This document shows, piece by piece, positions 6,659 to 8,123 of a stretch of DNA of 8,123 nt; positions within the stretch are counted from its first letter, which is position 1; each line of letters begins with the position of its first letter. The stretch spans positions 1 to 8,123 of the forward strand of contig CAMCMW010000052.1 in NCBI GenBank assembly GCA_945876155.1, in the 5' to 3' direction. The DNA comes from an uncultured Ruminococcus sp. GTDB lineage: Bacteria > Bacillota > Clostridia > Oscillospirales > Ruminococcaceae. The translations under genes were made by a program, and so were the position numbers. Under the pieces are notes generated by a model, which did not search any database, was not told where the DNA came from, and saw only the letters and a list, made by a program, of their open reading frames with translations.

Positions 6659-7120
6659 ATGGTTGATCTGAACGTAATTCCAAAGGGAAATAAATTCATT
6701 GTGCTGGACAACAAGGAGCGAACTATATACAATATCAAAACCGGTATGGGCGGCAAAACCCACCTTATCAATTCAGGCGGTTACAAGCTTTTTTACTTTA
6801 CCTGTGACAAAAAGGCAAAGAAACCAGTGTTTACCGTCTATAATGATGAAAAGGTGATGTTTACTGCCGAGTGTACTTCGCTGTTTCTTGAACCGGGTAT
6901 TGCAATCAGGGGAGAAAGGGCGTCTCTTGATGTGGTAAGCCATGACAGGCAGGAATTTAAGATAATGGACGGCGAAAATCAGATCGGAACTGTAACATCA
7001 CAGGAAGAGAAAAAGGAAACAAAATATCTGATTGAAATAGACGAAAAGTATTTTGACGACTATATCCCGCTTATTGCCGTATTTATTGAAATGTCCTTCG
7101 GCAAAATAAACAAGGGATAA
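6659..7120 (+). CDS. Soluble beta-rich protein, possibly LURP-one/tubby-C-like
   Basis: 153 aa with no signal peptide or membrane helix. It is mostly short alternating beta-type stretches: NKFIVLDNKERTIYNIK (11-27), GGYKLFYFTCD (40-50), KPVFTVYNDEKVMFTAE (55-71), IAIRGERASLDVVS (81-94), EFKIMDGENQIGTVTS (99-114) and KYLIEIDEKYFDDY (122-135). A final hydrophobic helix-like segment follows (IPLIAVFIEMSF, 136-147). This rhythm of strands followed by one hydrophobic helix recalls the LURP-one/YxjI and tubby C-terminal barrel fold; that is fold-level impression only. AAGGG (6644-6648) inside the argD end lies 10 bases before the ATG, which is 6 bp beyond the argD stop. argF starts 16 bp after its stop, so it is flanked by arg genes on both sides. 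Function is unknown. Confidence 0.75.
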   Translation: MVDLNVIPKGNKFIVLDNKERTIYNIKTGMGGKTHLINSGGYKLFYFTCDKKAKKPVFTVYNDEKVMFTAECTSLFLEPGIAIRGERASLDVVSHDRQEFKIMDGENQIGTVTSQEEKKETKYLIEIDEKYFDDYIPLIAVFIEMSFGKINKG

Positions 7121-7136
7121 ACGAAGGGATGAAATT

Positions 7137-8042
7137 ATGAAGCACTTATTAAAAATGCTCGACCTCTCAAAAGAGGAAATTATTGATATCTTAAATCTTG
7201 CGGACCAGCTGAAATATGAGCTGAAACACGGTATTCCGCACCCGCACCTTAAAGGCAAATCCCTGGGAATGATTTTCCAGAAAGCCTCAACACGTACCCG
7301 TGTATCATTTGAAACAGGTATGTACCAGCTGGGAGGATATCCGCTGTTTCTGTCCGCAAGCGAACTGCAGATAGGCAGGGGAGAGCCTGTTCAGGATACT
7401 GCCCGTGTGCTTTCACGCTACATTGACGGTATCATGATTCGTACCTTTGACCAGAAAGAAGTCGAGGACTTAGCTGAATACGGCAATATCCCGATTATCA
7501 ACGGTCTGACAGACTTTTCACACCCTTGTCAGGTTCTTGCCGACCTTATGACTATCCGTGAATTCAAGGGCAGCTTTGACGGTCTGAAAATGTGCTATAT
7601 CGGCGACGGAAACAATATGGCTAATTCCCTTATCGTAGGCGGACTTAAAGTGGGTATGAGCGTAGCTGCTGCAACACCTGTTGATTACCGTCCGGCAAAA
7701 GAGGTAATGGACTTCGCACAGGGCTTTGACTGCTTTACTATTACAAATGATCCGAGAGTTGCCGCAAGAGACGCTGACGTACTCCTGACAGACGTATGGG
7801 CATCTATGGGACAGGAAGGTGAAGCAGAGGAACGCCGCAAGGCATTTGTAGGATATCAGATAAATGATGATATCATGGCACTTGCAAAGTCTGACGCACT
7901 TGTTATGCACTGTCTGCCGGCACACCGTGAGGAGGAAATCACTTCAAAGGTGTTTGAGGAACACGCAAACGAGATTTTTGAAGAGGCTGAAAACCGTCTG
8001 CACGCACAGAAGGCAGTTATGGTCAAGCTTATGGGTCAGTAA
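7137..8042 (+). CDS. argF: Ornithine carbamoyltransferase (anabolic)
   Basis: Cytoplasmic trimeric transferase that joins ornithine and carbamoyl phosphate to give citrulline. The carbamoyl-phosphate motif is KASTRTR (49-55), with HPCQVLAD (129-136) as the second binding segment. The ornithine loop DVWASMGQE (219-227) identifies it as OTCase rather than aspartate transcarbamoylase. The active-site HCLPAHR (258-264) contains Cys259. Length of 301 aa is at the normal lower end for anabolic enzymes. AAGGG (7124-7128) lies 8 bases before the ATG. A four-codon reading frame, ATG AAA TTA TGA (7129-7140), overlaps the start. It is the last arg gene in the window. Its ornithine comes from ArgJ and its citrulline goes to ArgG. 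Genes for carbamoyl phosphate synthesis are not seen here. Confidence 0.97.
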   Translation: MKHLLKMLDLSKEEIIDILNLADQLKYELKHGIPHPHLKGKSLGMIFQKASTRTRVSFETGMYQLGGYPLFLSASELQIGRGEPVQDTARVLSRYIDGIMIRTFDQKEVEDLAEYGNIPIINGLTDFSHPCQVLADLMTIREFKGSFDGLKMCYIGDGNNMANSLIVGGLKVGMSVAAATPVDYRPAKEVMDFAQGFDCFTITNDPRVAARDADVLLTDVWASMGQEGEAEERRKAFVGYQINDDIMALAKSDALVMHCLPAHREEEITSKVFEEHANEIFEEAENRLHAQKAVMVKLMGQ

Positions 8043-8123
8043 ACAGTCAACTAACCCCGCCGAAGGTTGAACCAAAAGTTTCGCCAGCCTTTTCAAAGGC
8101 TGTGGGTTTCCAAAGGGCAAAGC
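8043..8123. repeat. Non-coding tail with nested palindromes, cut by window end
   Basis: The 81 bases after argF contain ggttgaacc (8065-8073), a stem cagcctt/aaggctg (8085-8091 and 8096-8102) with loop ttca, and ccaaaggg (8110-8117), which could be the left arm of another hairpin continuing past the edge. No T-run follows the stem, so it is not a convincing intrinsic terminator. The wording resembles a dispersed intergenic repeat I recall from Ruminococcus-type genomes, but one copy cannot show that. Confidence 0.45.

Noticed and set aside
6182..6763. 193-codon open frame on the minus strand across the argD end
   Set aside because: It lies antisense to argD and the next gene, both well supported, and its composition is not protein-like. 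It follows from codon use on the other strand.
7518..7925. 135-codon minus-strand open frame inside argF
   Set aside because: Cys- and His-rich shadow of argF codons without any domain pattern.

Overview
The window is a densely packed arginine biosynthesis cluster, all on the + strand: argG (3' end only), argH, a small membrane protein gene, argC, argJ, argB, a two-TM protein gene, argD, an unrecognised soluble protein gene, and argF. Moderate GC by eye, strong purine-rich Shine-Dalgarno sites, protein character and the style of the intergenic repeats suggest a gut-type Clostridia member, most like Ruminococcus/Oscillospiraceae. That assignment comes from family resemblance and memory; no search was run.

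Layout: 3-134 is the tail of argininosuccinate synthase. The 223 bp between argG and argH is the only sizeable gap. It holds a G+C-rich hairpin (about 152-184) and a 143-bp composite inverted repeat (189-331) that looks like a MITE. From argH (358) to argF (8042) the genes are separated by 22 bp or less, or overlap, so they should form one transcript. Downstream of argF, 81 bp of non-coding sequence shows small palindromes and is cut by the window edge.

Pathway: ArgJ transfers acetyl from N-acetylornithine to glutamate. ArgB, ArgC and ArgD convert N-acetylglutamate to N-acetylornithine, ArgF makes citrulline, and ArgG and ArgH finish arginine. This is the acetyl-recycling version of the pathway. 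ArgB carries the N-terminal helix and C-terminal GIGT segment associated with arginine-sensitive kinases, so feedback inhibition probably acts there. No argA, argR or carAB lies in the window.

The least ordinary content is (i) three non-arginine proteins placed directly after argH, argB and argD and tightly coupled to them: a 69-aa two-TM protein, a 133-aa DUF3592-like two-TM protein, and a 153-aa beta-rich protein resembling the LURP-one/tubby-C fold; and (ii) the argG-argH repeat region, where three hairpins share outer arms but have covarying inner pairs. I see no evidence of a defence system, CRISPR array, RNA gene or intact transposon.
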